Shown: piece after piece, positions 44,952-52,977 of the stretch | Layout: the number at the start of each line of letters is the position of its first letter | Numbering within the stretch: the first letter of the stretch is position 1 | Assembly (NCBI RefSeq): GCF_000421745.1 | Contig: NZ_ATXP01000008.1 | Span: 54,732-118,731, forward strand | Length of the DNA: 64,000 nucleotides | Direction of reading: 5' to 3' | DNA from: Nesterenkonia alba DSM 19423 | GTDB taxonomy: Bacteria; Actinomycetota; Actinomycetes; Actinomycetales; Micrococcaceae | The notes under the pieces: model-generated | Told to the model about the DNA's origin: nothing | What the model saw: the letters and a program-made list of their open reading frames with translations, nothing else | Databases searched by the model: none | Position numbers and translations under genes: made by a program

Positions 44952-44973
44952 GTTCACTCTGCGTTCACCTTCA
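44952..44973 (+). promoter_or_regulatory. PHO box upstream of pstS
   Basis: Two contiguous 11-nt direct repeat units, GTTCACTCTGC and GTTCACCTTCA, the classic actinobacterial PhoP-binding layout. They lie 28 nt upstream of a TAGCGT hexamer at 45001-45006 taken as the -10. Confidence 0.8.
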
Positions 44974-45000
44974 GACCAACTCCGCGTCACTTTGCGTCCC

Positions 45001-45006
45001 TAGCGT
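45001..45006 (+). promoter_or_regulatory. -10 hexamer of the pst operon
   Basis: TAGCGT, 27 nt after the PHO box. Transcription would start about 45012-45013, leaving a leader of about 100 nt before the chosen pstS start. Confidence 0.5.
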
Positions 45007-45113
45007 GACGCATGGCTCGCGCCGTGCCCGGCACGGGAATCTCACGAGCCGCAACCAAGCACCAAGGCAACCGGCGCGTCTGTGCGCCGACGTCAACTCT
45101 TGAGAGGGACATT

Positions 45114-46235
45114 GTGAAAGCAGCAAGCTTCGGTCGCGCGGCGGCCATTCTCTCCGCGGCATCGCTGGCCCTGGTCGCCTGCGGCGACAACGGCGATGAC
45201 AACGGAAACGGCAACGGCAACGGCGGCGACGACAACGGTACTGACACCAGCGAACTCTCGGGCAGCCTGTCCGGTGCCGGTGCTTCCTCCTTCCAGCTCG
45301 CCATCCAGGAATGGGTCATCGAGTTCGAAGCCGACACCGGTGTGACTGTCGACTACGACGCCGTCGGCTCCGGTGACGGTCGGGCGAACTTCCTCAACGG
45401 TGCGGTTTCCTTCGCCGGCTCCGACGCCCTGATGGACGACGACGAATACGCCGAGTCCCAGGAACGCTGCGGTGAAGACGGTGCCTTCCACATTCCCACC
45501 GCTATCCTGCCGATCGCTGTGGCTTTCAACCTCGAGGGCGTTGACGAGCTGAACCTCGACGGTGAGACCATCGCCCAGATCTTCGCCGGTGAGATCACCA
45601 GCTGGGACGATGAGGCCATCGCCGAGCACAACGACGGCGTCGACCTGCCCGACACAGAAATCACCGTGGTGCACCGCCAGGACTCCTCCGGCACCACCGA
45701 GAACTTCACCGACTACCTCAACCAGGCCACCGACACCTGGACCTGGGAAGCCGACTCCGAGTGGCCTGGTGAGATCTCCGCCGAAACCGGTGACGGCACC
45801 TCCGGTGTGGTCGAGGCCGCCAACTCCACCGACGGCACCATCACCTACGCCGACGCTGAGCAGGCTGTGCAGGGTGGCCTGAGCACCGTCGCCGTCGAGG
45901 TCGGTGGCGAGTACACCGAGTTCTCGCCCGAAGCTGCTGGCCAGGCCGTGGCAGCCTCCGAGCTGCGCGGTGGTCAGGCTGACAACGACATGGGCTTCGA
46001 CCTGGCCCGTGACACCGAGGAAGTCGGCGCCTACCCGATCGTTCAGGTGGCCTACACCATCTGGTGCAACGAGTACGACGACGCCGACGAGGCTGACCTC
46101 GCCCGCGCCTTCGCTGAGTACATCGTCTCCGAGGAGGCCCAGCAGATCGCAGCTGACGAGGCCGGTGCCGCTCCGCTGAACGAGGAGCTCACCGAGCAGG
46201 CTCAGGACGCCGTCAGCCAGATCTCCGGCGGCTGA
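45114..46235 (+). CDS. pstS: Phosphate-binding lipoprotein PstS
   Basis: High-affinity phosphate receptor, 373 aa. The GTG start (VKAASFGRAAAILSAAS) has GAGAGGGAC upstream and gives a proper lipoprotein signal with lipobox LVAC; an in-frame ATG at 45012 would put 34 residues before the signal. A low-complexity D/N/G linker follows the Cys. Binding residues lie in GAGASSFQLAIQEW, GSGDGRANF, GSDALMDDDEY and HRQDSSGTTENF. It is first in pstSCAB; a terminator hairpin after it probably keeps pstS expression above the rest. Confidence 0.95.
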   Translation: MKAASFGRAAAILSAASLALVACGDNGDDNGNGNGNGGDDNGTDTSELSGSLSGAGASSFQLAIQEWVIEFEADTGVTVDYDAVGSGDGRANFLNGAVSFAGSDALMDDDEYAESQERCGEDGAFHIPTAILPIAVAFNLEGVDELNLDGETIAQIFAGEITSWDDEAIAEHNDGVDLPDTEITVVHRQDSSGTTENFTDYLNQATDTWTWEADSEWPGEISAETGDGTSGVVEAANSTDGTITYADAEQAVQGGLSTVAVEVGGEYTEFSPEAAGQAVAASELRGGQADNDMGFDLARDTEEVGAYPIVQVAYTIWCNEYDDADEADLARAFAEYIVSEEAQQIAADEAGAAPLNEELTEQAQDAVSQISGG

Positions 46236-46288
46236 TCCTCACCACCATCACGCGGCAGAAGAGTCATACCCGCCGCAGCACGGCAGTG

Positions 46289-46318
46289 GCCGCCGGGGCC
46301 CGGATGGGCCCCGGCGGC
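46289..46318 (+). terminator. Intercistronic hairpin between pstS and pstC
   Basis: Arms GCCGCCGGGGCCC and GGGCCCCGGCGGC form 13 perfect pairs around GGAT. A partial terminator or 3' stabiliser of pstS mRNA would explain unequal expression of receptor and pore. Confidence 0.75.
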
Positions 46319-46371
46319 ACAGCCCGTTTTCCTCGCACCGCACCTAAGACCAGTTTCGAGAGGCACACCCG

Positions 46372-47364
46372 GTGACCACCACCTCCGAGCCGAAGACCAC
46401 GGATAAACGCACCAACACCCTGGTCTCCTCCGATAAGGCCGGCGCCGCCGTCGACCGCGGATTCGCCGCCCTGGCCAAATTCGCCGGGATCTTCATCCTC
46501 ATCATCCTCGCCTTCGTCGCCCTGTTCCTCTCCTGGAACTCCGGTGGAGCGCTCTACCAGGAAGATGAAGGCCTCATCATCGGGCGCTTCCTCAACTATG
46601 CCTGGCCCTTCGCCCTGGGTACCGTCGTCGTCGCCGTATTGGCCCTGGTGATGTCGGCACCGGTGGCTATCGGCGTGGCTCTCTACATCTCCCACTACGC
46701 CCCGCCGCGGGCCTCGAAAACCATCGGCTACATCATCGACCTGCTTGCCGCCATCCCCTCTGTGGTCTATGGCGCCTGGGGAATGTTCGTGCTGGCACCG
46801 GCCATGGTGCCCCTGTACCGGTGGCTCAACCAGTGGCTCTACACCTGGCCACAAGAGAACCTCGGCTTCGGTATCCCCTTATTCGCCGGATCCCCGGGTC
46901 TGGGACAGAACATCTTCACCGCTTCCGTGGTGCTGGCGGTTATGGTGCTGCCCATCATCTCCTCGGTCTGCCGAGAGATCTTCATCCAGACTCCTAAGCT
47001 CCACGAGGAAGCCGCCCTGGCCCTGGGGGCCACCCGCTGGGAGATGATCAAGATGGCGGTCTTCCCCTTCGCCCGTGCCGGAGTGATCTCCGGCATCATG
47101 CTCGGCCTCGGCCGTGCCCTCGGCGAAACCATGGCCGTGGTCATGGTGGTCTCTGGGCTGGGCTTCCAATGGTCGATCATCTCCGCCGGTAACTCCACGA
47201 TCCCCCGCGAAATTGCCCTGAACTTCGGTGAGACCGCCCCGAACAGCGAACGCTGGCACCAGCTCATCGCCCTGGGTCTGGTGTTGTTCATCATCACCCT
47301 GATCGTCAACATGATCGCCCGCTGGATCGTCTCCCGCCACAAGGAATTCTCCGGAGCCAACTGA
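46372..47364 (+). CDS. pstC: Phosphate ABC transporter permease PstC
   Basis: A 330-aa pore subunit with about six helices. DLLAAIPSVVYGAWGMFVLAP and the EAA loop EEAALALGATRWEMIKMAVFP are typical of PstC. Start GTG with a weak GAGAGG site. Its stop overlaps the pstA ATG by one base. Confidence 0.95.
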   Translation: MTTTSEPKTTDKRTNTLVSSDKAGAAVDRGFAALAKFAGIFILIILAFVALFLSWNSGGALYQEDEGLIIGRFLNYAWPFALGTVVVAVLALVMSAPVAIGVALYISHYAPPRASKTIGYIIDLLAAIPSVVYGAWGMFVLAPAMVPLYRWLNQWLYTWPQENLGFGIPLFAGSPGLGQNIFTASVVLAVMVLPIISSVCREIFIQTPKLHEEAALALGATRWEMIKMAVFPFARAGVISGIMLGLGRALGETMAVVMVVSGLGFQWSIISAGNSTIPREIALNFGETAPNSERWHQLIALGLVLFIITLIVNMIARWIVSRHKEFSGAN

Positions 47365-48596
47365 TGTCACAGACACACACCAAACCCGAGACCCGGCGCG
47401 CGAGTTCAGCGTCCTCCAACGGAACCCCCGACCCCGTGGAACAGGCCGCCCAGCTGGTACGGCCCAACACCATCGCTGGCAATCAGCTGCCCAGCTGGTT
47501 CCTCTTCGCAACCGCAGCGATCGGTGCGGTCGCCGGGTTCGTCATCAGCTGGTTGGTCACCGGATTCCAGATCAACTACGCCCTGTGGTTCGTCTTCTCT
47601 GCCGCAGTGTTCGTCGTCGTGAGCTACCTCATCACCCGGGCTAAGCAGGGCAAACGAAAAGCCACCGACGGGCTGTGGCGCAACCTGGTCTACGTCGCCT
47701 TCGTCATTGCGCTGATCCCGCTGGTCTCGGTCATCTGGTCAGTCACTGCCGACGGTGTCCGCGGCATCACCGCCGCCGGATTCTTCACCGAGGACATGTC
47801 CCAGAACGCCTCCCAGTCCCGGGAACGGCAAATCCACGAAGGCGAACGCCCCATGGGTGGCGGTGTCCTGCACGCCATCATCGGCTCGCTGCTCATCACC
47901 CTGACCGCCACGGTGATCTCGGTGCCCATCGGGTTGCTGACATCCATCTATCTGGTCGAATACTCCCGCGGTGGCCCGCTCTCCCGTGGCATCACCTTCT
48001 TTGTGGATGTGATGACCGGTATCCCCTCCATCGTCGCCGGGCTCTTCGGTGCCGCCGCGGTCCAAGTGGTGCTCTCCATCGGGAACCAGATCGGACTGTG
48101 GAGCTACGGACCCGGAAACTACCGGATGGGACTCACCGCCGCCGTCGCGCTCAGTGTGCTGATGATCCCGGTGGTAGTCCGCACTACGGAAGAGATGCTG
48201 CGTGTGGTCCCCAACGAACTCCGCGAAGCCTCCTACGCCCTGGGTGTGCGTAAATGGCGGACCATCCTCAAAGTTGTCATTCCGACGGCGATCTCCGGCA
48301 TTGCCGCCGGAGTCACTCTGGCCATCGCCCGGGTCATCGGTGAGACTGCCCCCATCCTGCTCACCGCGGGGATGCTCAACCGGGTCAACTGGGACATGCT
48401 CAACGACGCGATGATGACCCTGCCGGTCTACATCTACTGGACCTTCACCCACCCGGTGGGGGTCGGGGAGCTGACCTACCTCTCCGAACAGCGCGCCTGG
48501 GGTGCCGCCCTGGTGCTCATCATGATCGTCATGGCCCTGAACCTCATCGCCCGCATCATCGCCACGATCTTTGCCCCGAAGAAGACCGGACGCTAG
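47364..48596 (+). CDS. pstA: Phosphate ABC transporter permease PstA (long N-terminus)
   Basis: A 410-aa second pore subunit. The C-terminal 280 residues show FVDVMTGIPSIVAGLFG and the EAA loop REASYALGVRKWRTILKVVIPTA. About 120 additional N-terminal residues, with two extra hydrophobic helices, make it longer than the usual 280-300 aa; this extension occurs in several actinobacterial PstA proteins. It is translated with pstC and followed 15 nt later by pstB. Confidence 0.93.
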   Translation: MSQTHTKPETRRASSASSNGTPDPVEQAAQLVRPNTIAGNQLPSWFLFATAAIGAVAGFVISWLVTGFQINYALWFVFSAAVFVVVSYLITRAKQGKRKATDGLWRNLVYVAFVIALIPLVSVIWSVTADGVRGITAAGFFTEDMSQNASQSRERQIHEGERPMGGGVLHAIIGSLLITLTATVISVPIGLLTSIYLVEYSRGGPLSRGITFFVDVMTGIPSIVAGLFGAAAVQVVLSIGNQIGLWSYGPGNYRMGLTAAVALSVLMIPVVVRTTEEMLRVVPNELREASYALGVRKWRTILKVVIPTAISGIAAGVTLAIARVIGETAPILLTAGMLNRVNWDMLNDAMMTLPVYIYWTFTHPVGVGELTYLSEQRAWGAALVLIMIVMALNLIARIIATIFAPKKTGR

Positions 48597-48611
48597 GAGC
48601 CCGTAGAAACT

Positions 48612-49391
48612 ATGTCCAAGTCCATCACCGCCAAAGACCTCAACGTCTACTACGGCGACTTCCTCGCCGTTGAAGGGGTCAACGTGGAGATCGCCGCCCG
48701 CTCGGTGACCGCGTTCATCGGGCCCTCCGGCTGCGGAAAGACGACCTTCCTGCGCACCCTGAACCGGATGCACGAAGTGCTCCCCGGGGCCCGGGTCGAA
48801 GGCCAATTGCTCCTCGACCAAGACGACATCTACGGTCCCGGTGTCGATCCGGTCACCGTTCGCGCCATGGTCGGCATGGTCTTCCAGCGCCCCAACCCTT
48901 TCCCCACGATGAGCATCCGGGAGAATGTGCTGGCCGGGTACAAGCTCAACGGGGCCCGGCTCTCCCGTTCCCAGTCCGATGACATCGCCGAATCTGCCCT
49001 GCGCGGAGCGAACCTCTGGGAAGAAGTCAAAGACCGGCTCGACCAGCCTGGCTCTGGACTCTCCGGTGGGCAGCAACAGCGGTTGTGCATCGCGCGCACT
49101 ATTGCCGTCAAACCCGATGTGATCCTCATGGACGAACCCTGCTCCGCCCTGGACCCCATCTCCACCCTGGCCATCGAGGACCTCATCGCCGAGCTCAAAG
49201 AACAGTTCACCGTGGTCATCGTCACCCACAACATGCAACAGGCCGCCCGAGTCTCCGAGAAGACCGCCTTCTTCAACATCGCCGGCACCGGTAAACCCGG
49301 CAAACTCATCGAATACGACGACACCGCCACCATCTTCAACAATCCCTCAAACGAGCAGACTGAACGCTACGTCTCCGGCAAATTCGGATAA
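48612..49391 (+). CDS. pstB: Phosphate ABC transporter ATPase PstB
   Basis: A 259-aa ATPase. Walker [13 protein letters not shown], the PstB-specific [14 protein letters not shown], signature [15 protein letters not shown], Walker [16 protein letters not shown] and switch [12 protein letters not shown]. It powers phosphate uptake and closes the operon; phoU is not adjacent. Confidence 0.96.
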   Translation: MSKSITAKDLNVYYGDFLAVEGVNVEIAARSVTAFIGPSGCGKTTFLRTLNRMHEVLPGARVEGQLLLDQDDIYGPGVDPVTVRAMVGMVFQRPNPFPTMSIRENVLAGYKLNGARLSRSQSDDIAESALRGANLWEEVKDRLDQPGSGLSGGQQQRLCIARTIAVKPDVILMDEPCSALDPISTLAIEDLIAELKEQFTVVIVTHNMQQAARVSEKTAFFNIAGTGKPGKLIEYDDTATIFNNPSNEQTERYVSGKFG

Positions 49392-49534
49392 GTAGGGCTG
49401 CGGTGTGAGGGAAGGCTGCTATGTGTGGGGGACCGCACGCTAACCCCGAGGAAACCGCCCACTAGCCCTGGGGTCCACTATCCGCCCCTCGCGGGCAACT
49501 CCCCACCCTCGGGGCACCCCCACTAACCTCCGTA

Positions 49535-49600
49535 ACCTCCGCGGGAATGTCGAAGCTCCGCGGCATATATCCCGCTGTGTTTCGACATTCCCGCTGAGGT
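49535..49600. repeat. Extragenic palindromic element, copy 2
   Basis: A long near-perfect inverted repeat: ACCTCCGCGGGAATGTCGAA pairs with TTCGACATTCCCGCTGAGGT around an inner CCGCGG/CCGCTG stem and a CATATATC loop. It shares its core with the element at 22707-22770 and again lies between convergent genes (pstB and pit). Bases 49392-49534 and 49643-49760 hold no other feature I recognise. Confidence 0.75.
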
Positions 49601-49642
49601 CTGGGCAGGGTGCAGAGGTCTGGGCAGGGTGCAGAGGTCTGG
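49596..49642. repeat. 19-nt tandem repeat, about 2.5 copies
   Basis: AGGTCTGGGCAGGGTGCAG is repeated head to tail at the edge of the palindromic element and ends in a partial third copy. Confidence 0.65.
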
Positions 49643-49760
49643 CCCCGGGCGCCGTGGGTTGGGTGTCGCAGGGTCGGTGCGGCAGGTGGTGCAGAGGGGG
49701 CTGGCGGTGGTCGGGGGGAGGGATTGCGGTGTTGTGGCGCGTGGGAGGTGGCGTTGGGTG

Positions 49761-50813
49761 TTAGACGAGGACGGCGGCGAGTAAGGCCGTGACGGCAGCA
49801 CCACCGAGCACCCCCACCACGGGGGTCGCGGCCCAGTACCCCACAATCCGACGGAACTGCCGGAAGTTCACCGTCGCGAAGCGCTGATTCGATCCGGAGC
49901 CGATAATCGCACTGGCCGCGGTCAGCGAGGTCGACAACGGCAGTGAGAGCAGCAGTGACCCGATGAACAGAAGCCCCGACGTCGTCGTGGTCGAGACCAT
50001 CCCCCGCAGAGGGTCAATCGCCACCAATCGATGCCCCAGCACGTGCCCGATGCGCCACCCACCGTTGAGGCAGCCGGCCCCGATGACCAGCGCCATCACC
50101 ACAGAGGCGGCCGGCAGCCAGGCAGAGGGGTCGCTGACCCCTGCAGCACCTAGGGCGATGAGCAGTACCAGCAGGAACCGTTGCCCCTGCTGCAGCCCGG
50201 TGCCCAGACTCGTCAGTCCCACCGTCAGGGACTGAGCCACGCGGGAGAACCGGTTGACGTCCTCGGTGTCTTCCCCGCGGGCTAAGCGCACCGCCAAGAA
50301 CACCATCAGGTAGGCGGTGCCGAAGGCTACCAGGGGCGAGACCAGCAGAATCATCAACGGGGTCAGCCACGGCAGCGCCAAAATCTCAGCGGAGCCGACA
50401 TCGGAGAAGATCGCCGCCGCCAAGGCCCCGCCGAGCAGTCCAGCCAGCAGCACGTGGGTGGTGGAGGTCGGCATCCCGCGGAAATAGGTGACGATATTCC
50501 ACCCCAGCACCGTCGCCAGGGCGGAGAACACCACGATGAGCGTCAGCTGGGCATCGAAGGCCGGGAAGTCGAACCAGGCAAATAAGTGTAGGCCGATCGG
50601 CAGGGCCAGGAGCACCCCGATCGCGTTGAACACGGCCGCCAACCGGGCGGCCACTCGAGCGGTCAGTGCGCGGGTGCGTACCGGAATGGCGATCGAGTTC
50701 GGCACATCGTGGAGTCCGGCCACGAACAGCGTCGGCACCATGACCGCCGCCACACAGAGCAGAAGCACACCCTCCACCGGCGTCAGGACTCCCGCACGAT
50801 GATGGCCCCGCAC
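49761..50813 (-). CDS. PiT-family low-affinity inorganic phosphate transporter
   Basis: A 350-aa transporter with about ten helices. GLHDVPNSIAIPVRTRAL near the start is the PiT signature (usually GANDxANAxG-like), and a second copy is degenerate. Some highly conserved PiT residues differ (HDVPNS instead of NDFANA), so coupling may be atypical. It overlaps the end of the DUF47 gene by 31 bp; an internal GTG at 50777 would remove most of the overlap. The pair forms a Pit plus PhoU-like regulator operon under a PHO box. Confidence 0.85.
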   Translation of the reverse strand: MRGHHRAGVLTPVEGVLLLCVAAVMVPTLFVAGLHDVPNSIAIPVRTRALTARVAARLAAVFNAIGVLLALPIGLHLFAWFDFPAFDAQLTLIVVFSALATVLGWNIVTYFRGMPTSTTHVLLAGLLGGALAAAIFSDVGSAEILALPWLTPLMILLVSPLVAFGTAYLMVFLAVRLARGEDTEDVNRFSRVAQSLTVGLTSLGTGLQQGQRFLLVLLIALGAAGVSDPSAWLPAASVVMALVIGAGCLNGGWRIGHVLGHRLVAIDPLRGMVSTTTTSGLLFIGSLLLSLPLSTSLTAASAIIGSGSNQRFATVNFRQFRRIVGYWAATPVVGVLGGAAVTALLAAVLV

Positions 50814-51400
50814 ACCCCGGCGACCTCTCGCTGGGCGTGCACGGCGGCAAGCACCTCAGCAGCCAGGGCCGCCTGCTGCTGGGCGATGGTCGGTTGCAAG
50901 GCGCTGTCTGAGGAGGTGACCCATTCCCGGTGTGTCCGGTTGGCCTGTTTAGTCAGCCGCTGGATCTGCGCCCAGTAGTCCTCCAAGTGGTCGAAGTCCT
51001 CCAGTCGCCGCATCGCTTGCGTGGTCAGCTCCACCTGACGCGTTAGGGTTTCGAACTGATCGTGGCTCTGAGCCGGCAGTTGTAGTGACTTCCGCACGAT
51101 CATCAGATCCCCGGTGGCAGCAATATGCTCCATGGTTCGGTTTAGGTGGGTGGAGAGGGCAAAGATGTCCTCCCGCGGCAGCGGGGTGAGGAACACACTG
51201 CGGATCTGGGTCATCAGTTCGAAGTGCTTGTCCATGGCCTGGCCTTCCAGGCTGAGGAGTTCATCGCGCCGGGCCGCCCGCTCCCCGGCGGGGGTGCCGA
51301 GCAGTTCGGTGAGTAGCCCGGTGCCTTCGCGGAGCACCTCAGAGATCCCGGCCAGCAGGTCAGCGGACTGCGCGTGGCGCTGACGGTTCAGTGCGATCAT
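50783..51400 (-). CDS. DUF47/PhoU-like regulator of phosphate transport
   Basis: A 205-aa all-helical protein of the DUF47 family, distantly related to PhoU, that accompanies Pit transporters and is thought to set their activity. Features include the repeated amphipathic helices around LTPLPREDIFALSTHLNRTMEHI and TRQVELTTQAMRRLEDF. The ATG at 51400 (MIALNRQRH) is chosen; the longer GTG/ATG frame upstream runs through the PHO box. First gene of the operon. Confidence 0.87.
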   Translation of the reverse strand: MIALNRQRHAQSADLLAGISEVLREGTGLLTELLGTPAGERAARRDELLSLEGQAMDKHFELMTQIRSVFLTPLPREDIFALSTHLNRTMEHIAATGDLMIVRKSLQLPAQSHDQFETLTRQVELTTQAMRRLEDFDHLEDYWAQIQRLTKQANRTHREWVTSSDSALQPTIAQQQAALAAEVLAAVHAQREVAGVCGAIIVRES

Positions 51401-51416
51401 GCGTCCCCATGTGGAG

Positions 51417-51438
51417 TTCAGGTGAACAACGAGTGAAA
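51417..51438 (-). promoter_or_regulatory. PHO box upstream of the DUF47-pit operon
   Basis: Minus-strand units TTTCACTCGTT and GTTCACCTGAA, contiguous and 11 nt each, closely resembling the pstS box. It overlaps a possible -10 (TACATT, 51442-51437) and lies 17 nt before the start codon. A further single unit GTTCACCCGCT is at 51471-51461 and a degenerate one near 51543. The position suits repression by PhoP (inference). Confidence 0.65.
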
Positions 51439-51555
51439 TGTACGTGCTGAGTGTATAGCCAGCGGGTGAACGCACCCTCCCACAGGGTGTTCGTCACGAC
51501 TCAGCGCACATCACAACAGGGCAGAAATCACCGCGGAGTGAACCACAGGGAGAGG

Positions 51556-51649
51556 AAAAAGGGGGTGCCGGGCTGGGAACGCCTCACGGCGCGTGGCCGC
51601 TCGTAGCGGCTAAAGGTTGGAGCCCGGGGGTTACCTGCAGCCCGGCACC
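51556..51649 (-). terminator. Structured terminator after the ArsA-like gene
   Basis: A 12-bp perfect outer stem (GGTGCCGGGCTG 51564-51575 with CAGCCCGGCACC 51638-51649) encloses a second hairpin GCCGCT-CGT-AGCGGC. On the minus strand it is followed by CCCCC and a T5 run (51560-51556). This is the end of the cstA operon; the enclosed 62 nt may also form a stable RNA. Confidence 0.7.
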
Positions 51650-51739
51650 TGACCACCAGTGTGCCCGGCGTCCTCTCCGCAGGTCAACCCGCACCTCACC
51701 CTGCCTGGCCATCGTCCAGCGGTGGCACGCCTTGTGGTC

Positions 51740-52723
51740 TCAGCGCAGGTGGGAGGCCAGCTCAGTTAGAGCCTGGTGGCCGACCAGGTCCCCAGCAAGC
51801 ATCGGCACCGTGTCGATCACTGCCTGCGGTACCTGCCGTTGGAGTTCCGCCAAGTGCTCATCCTCACGTGCACGGCGGGTTGCAAGGAACTCTCCCTGGT
51901 CGGTGGGGGAGAGCCGGTTGACCACGAATCCGCCGACGTCGACCCCCAAACGGCGCAGTTCGGCGTGCAGTTCCACCGATTCCAACACTGGTAGGCGCTC
52001 GGCAGTAAGCACGACGACGAAGCTGCAGCGGGTGCCGTCGGTCACCAGCGCCCGGAGCCGCTCAAAGCGTTCCCGCCGGGTGAGCAGGATCTGCCGGATG
52101 CGCCTGTCCCGGTTGGCTCCGCGGCTGGATTCGGGGTCATCGTCACCGTCGAGAGCGCGGATCGCCGCACCGAAGCGCTCCGCGCGGGTCCGGCTCTGCA
52201 GCAGTCCTTCGGTCCACGCGGACATGATCTCCGGCAGGGCGAGCAGCCGGGCCGTGTGTCCCGAGGGCGCGGTGTCGAAGACGATGAGCTCGGCCCCCAC
52301 CTCGGCGGCCTGGTCTTCGGTCACCTGGGCGATACGTTCTAGCATCGCCGCCTCGTGGGTCCCGGGGGAACGTCCCGCCAGACGCAGGTGTTCTTCGACC
52401 CGGCCGTGCAGGTGTTCAGGCATGAAGTCCCGCAGTGTGCGACCCACCTGGGCCAAGTGGGCTTGCAGGCTTGCTTCCGGGTCGATCTCCACGCCGGCTA
52501 GGAATCCGCCCCGGCTGCCGGTGGTCAGGGCGATGGGTTCATCGCCCACCGTGCGTTGCCACAGGTGTCCCAGGTTGTGGGCCGGATCCGTGGAAGCCAG
52601 TAACACCCGGCGCCCTTCTTCGGCCTGGTGCAGGGCCACTGCCGCGGCCAGTGAGGTCTTCCCGACCCCGCCTTTGCCGCCGATGAACAGCACCTGCCGG
52701 CTGCGGGCCCGATCTAACAGCAC
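51740..52723 (-). CDS. ArsA/Get3-family ATPase
   Basis: An anion-transporting-ATPase-like P-loop protein, 327 aa. Deviant Walker A GGKGGVGKTSLA (residues 15-26), switch I near STDPAHNLGH, and VFDTAPSGHTARLL matching the Get3/ArsA switch II. No ars genes are nearby. The GTG start at 52723 overlaps the CC-ended small gene by 10 bp; an ATG at 52771 is the longer alternative without ribosome site. Actinobacterial members always recurring next to CstA and a CC-terminated small protein point to a membrane-protein or transporter role rather than arsenite export (inference). Confidence 0.82.
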   Translation of the reverse strand: MLLDRARSRQVLFIGGKGGVGKTSLAAAVALHQAEEGRRVLLASTDPAHNLGHLWQRTVGDEPIALTTGSRGGFLAGVEIDPEASLQAHLAQVGRTLRDFMPEHLHGRVEEHLRLAGRSPGTHEAAMLERIAQVTEDQAAEVGAELIVFDTAPSGHTARLLALPEIMSAWTEGLLQSRTRAERFGAAIRALDGDDDPESSRGANRDRRIRQILLTRRERFERLRALVTDGTRCSFVVVLTAERLPVLESVELHAELRRLGVDVGGFVVNRLSPTDQGEFLATRRAREDEHLAELQRQVPQAVIDTVPMLAGDLVGHQALTELASHLR

Positions 52724-52977
52724 GCCAGTCCGTCCACCGGGGAGGAGTCCAGGCCCTGCCGCAGATGCCATTGGTGCATGCGGTCTAGCATCTCCGGCAG
52801 CAGCTCGAGGGTGGCCCCCGATGCAGGGTTCGGCACCCCGAGTGCTTCGGAGAGCACCAGCATCATGAACAGGTCCTCTTCATCCCGTTTGGCTCGGGCG
52901 AAGACTCGCCGGTACGGGGCGGTGTAGAACTCCCGCAGGTGGCGTTCGGCGCGGCGGAACAGGGTGAGCGGATCCAC
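52714..52977 (-). CDS. Small CC-terminated protein (cory-CC-star type)
   Basis: An 87-aa helical protein ending in Cys-Cys-stop (GLACC), with FYTAPYRRVFARAKRDEEDLFMMLVLSEALGVPNP in the middle. This matches the actinobacterial family named for its C-terminal CC. The GTG start abuts the cstA stop codon (TAA GTG) and its 3' end overlaps the ATPase start, so all three are translated as a unit. The terminal cysteines could bind metal or be modified; function unknown. Confidence 0.8.
   Translation of the reverse strand: MDPLTLFRRAERHLREFYTAPYRRVFARAKRDEEDLFMMLVLSEALGVPNPASGATLELLPEMLDRMHQWHLRQGLDSSPVDGLACC

Noticed and set aside
45012..45113. Longer pstS start at the ATG 5 nt after the -10
   Set aside because: It would place 34 polar residues before the lipoprotein signal; the GTG at 45114 has a ribosome site and a perfect signal. 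A leaderless minor form cannot be excluded.
47739..49238. 499-aa minus-strand frame opposite pstA-pstB
   Set aside because: His/Asp/Gly-rich antisense shadow of two unmistakable transporter genes.
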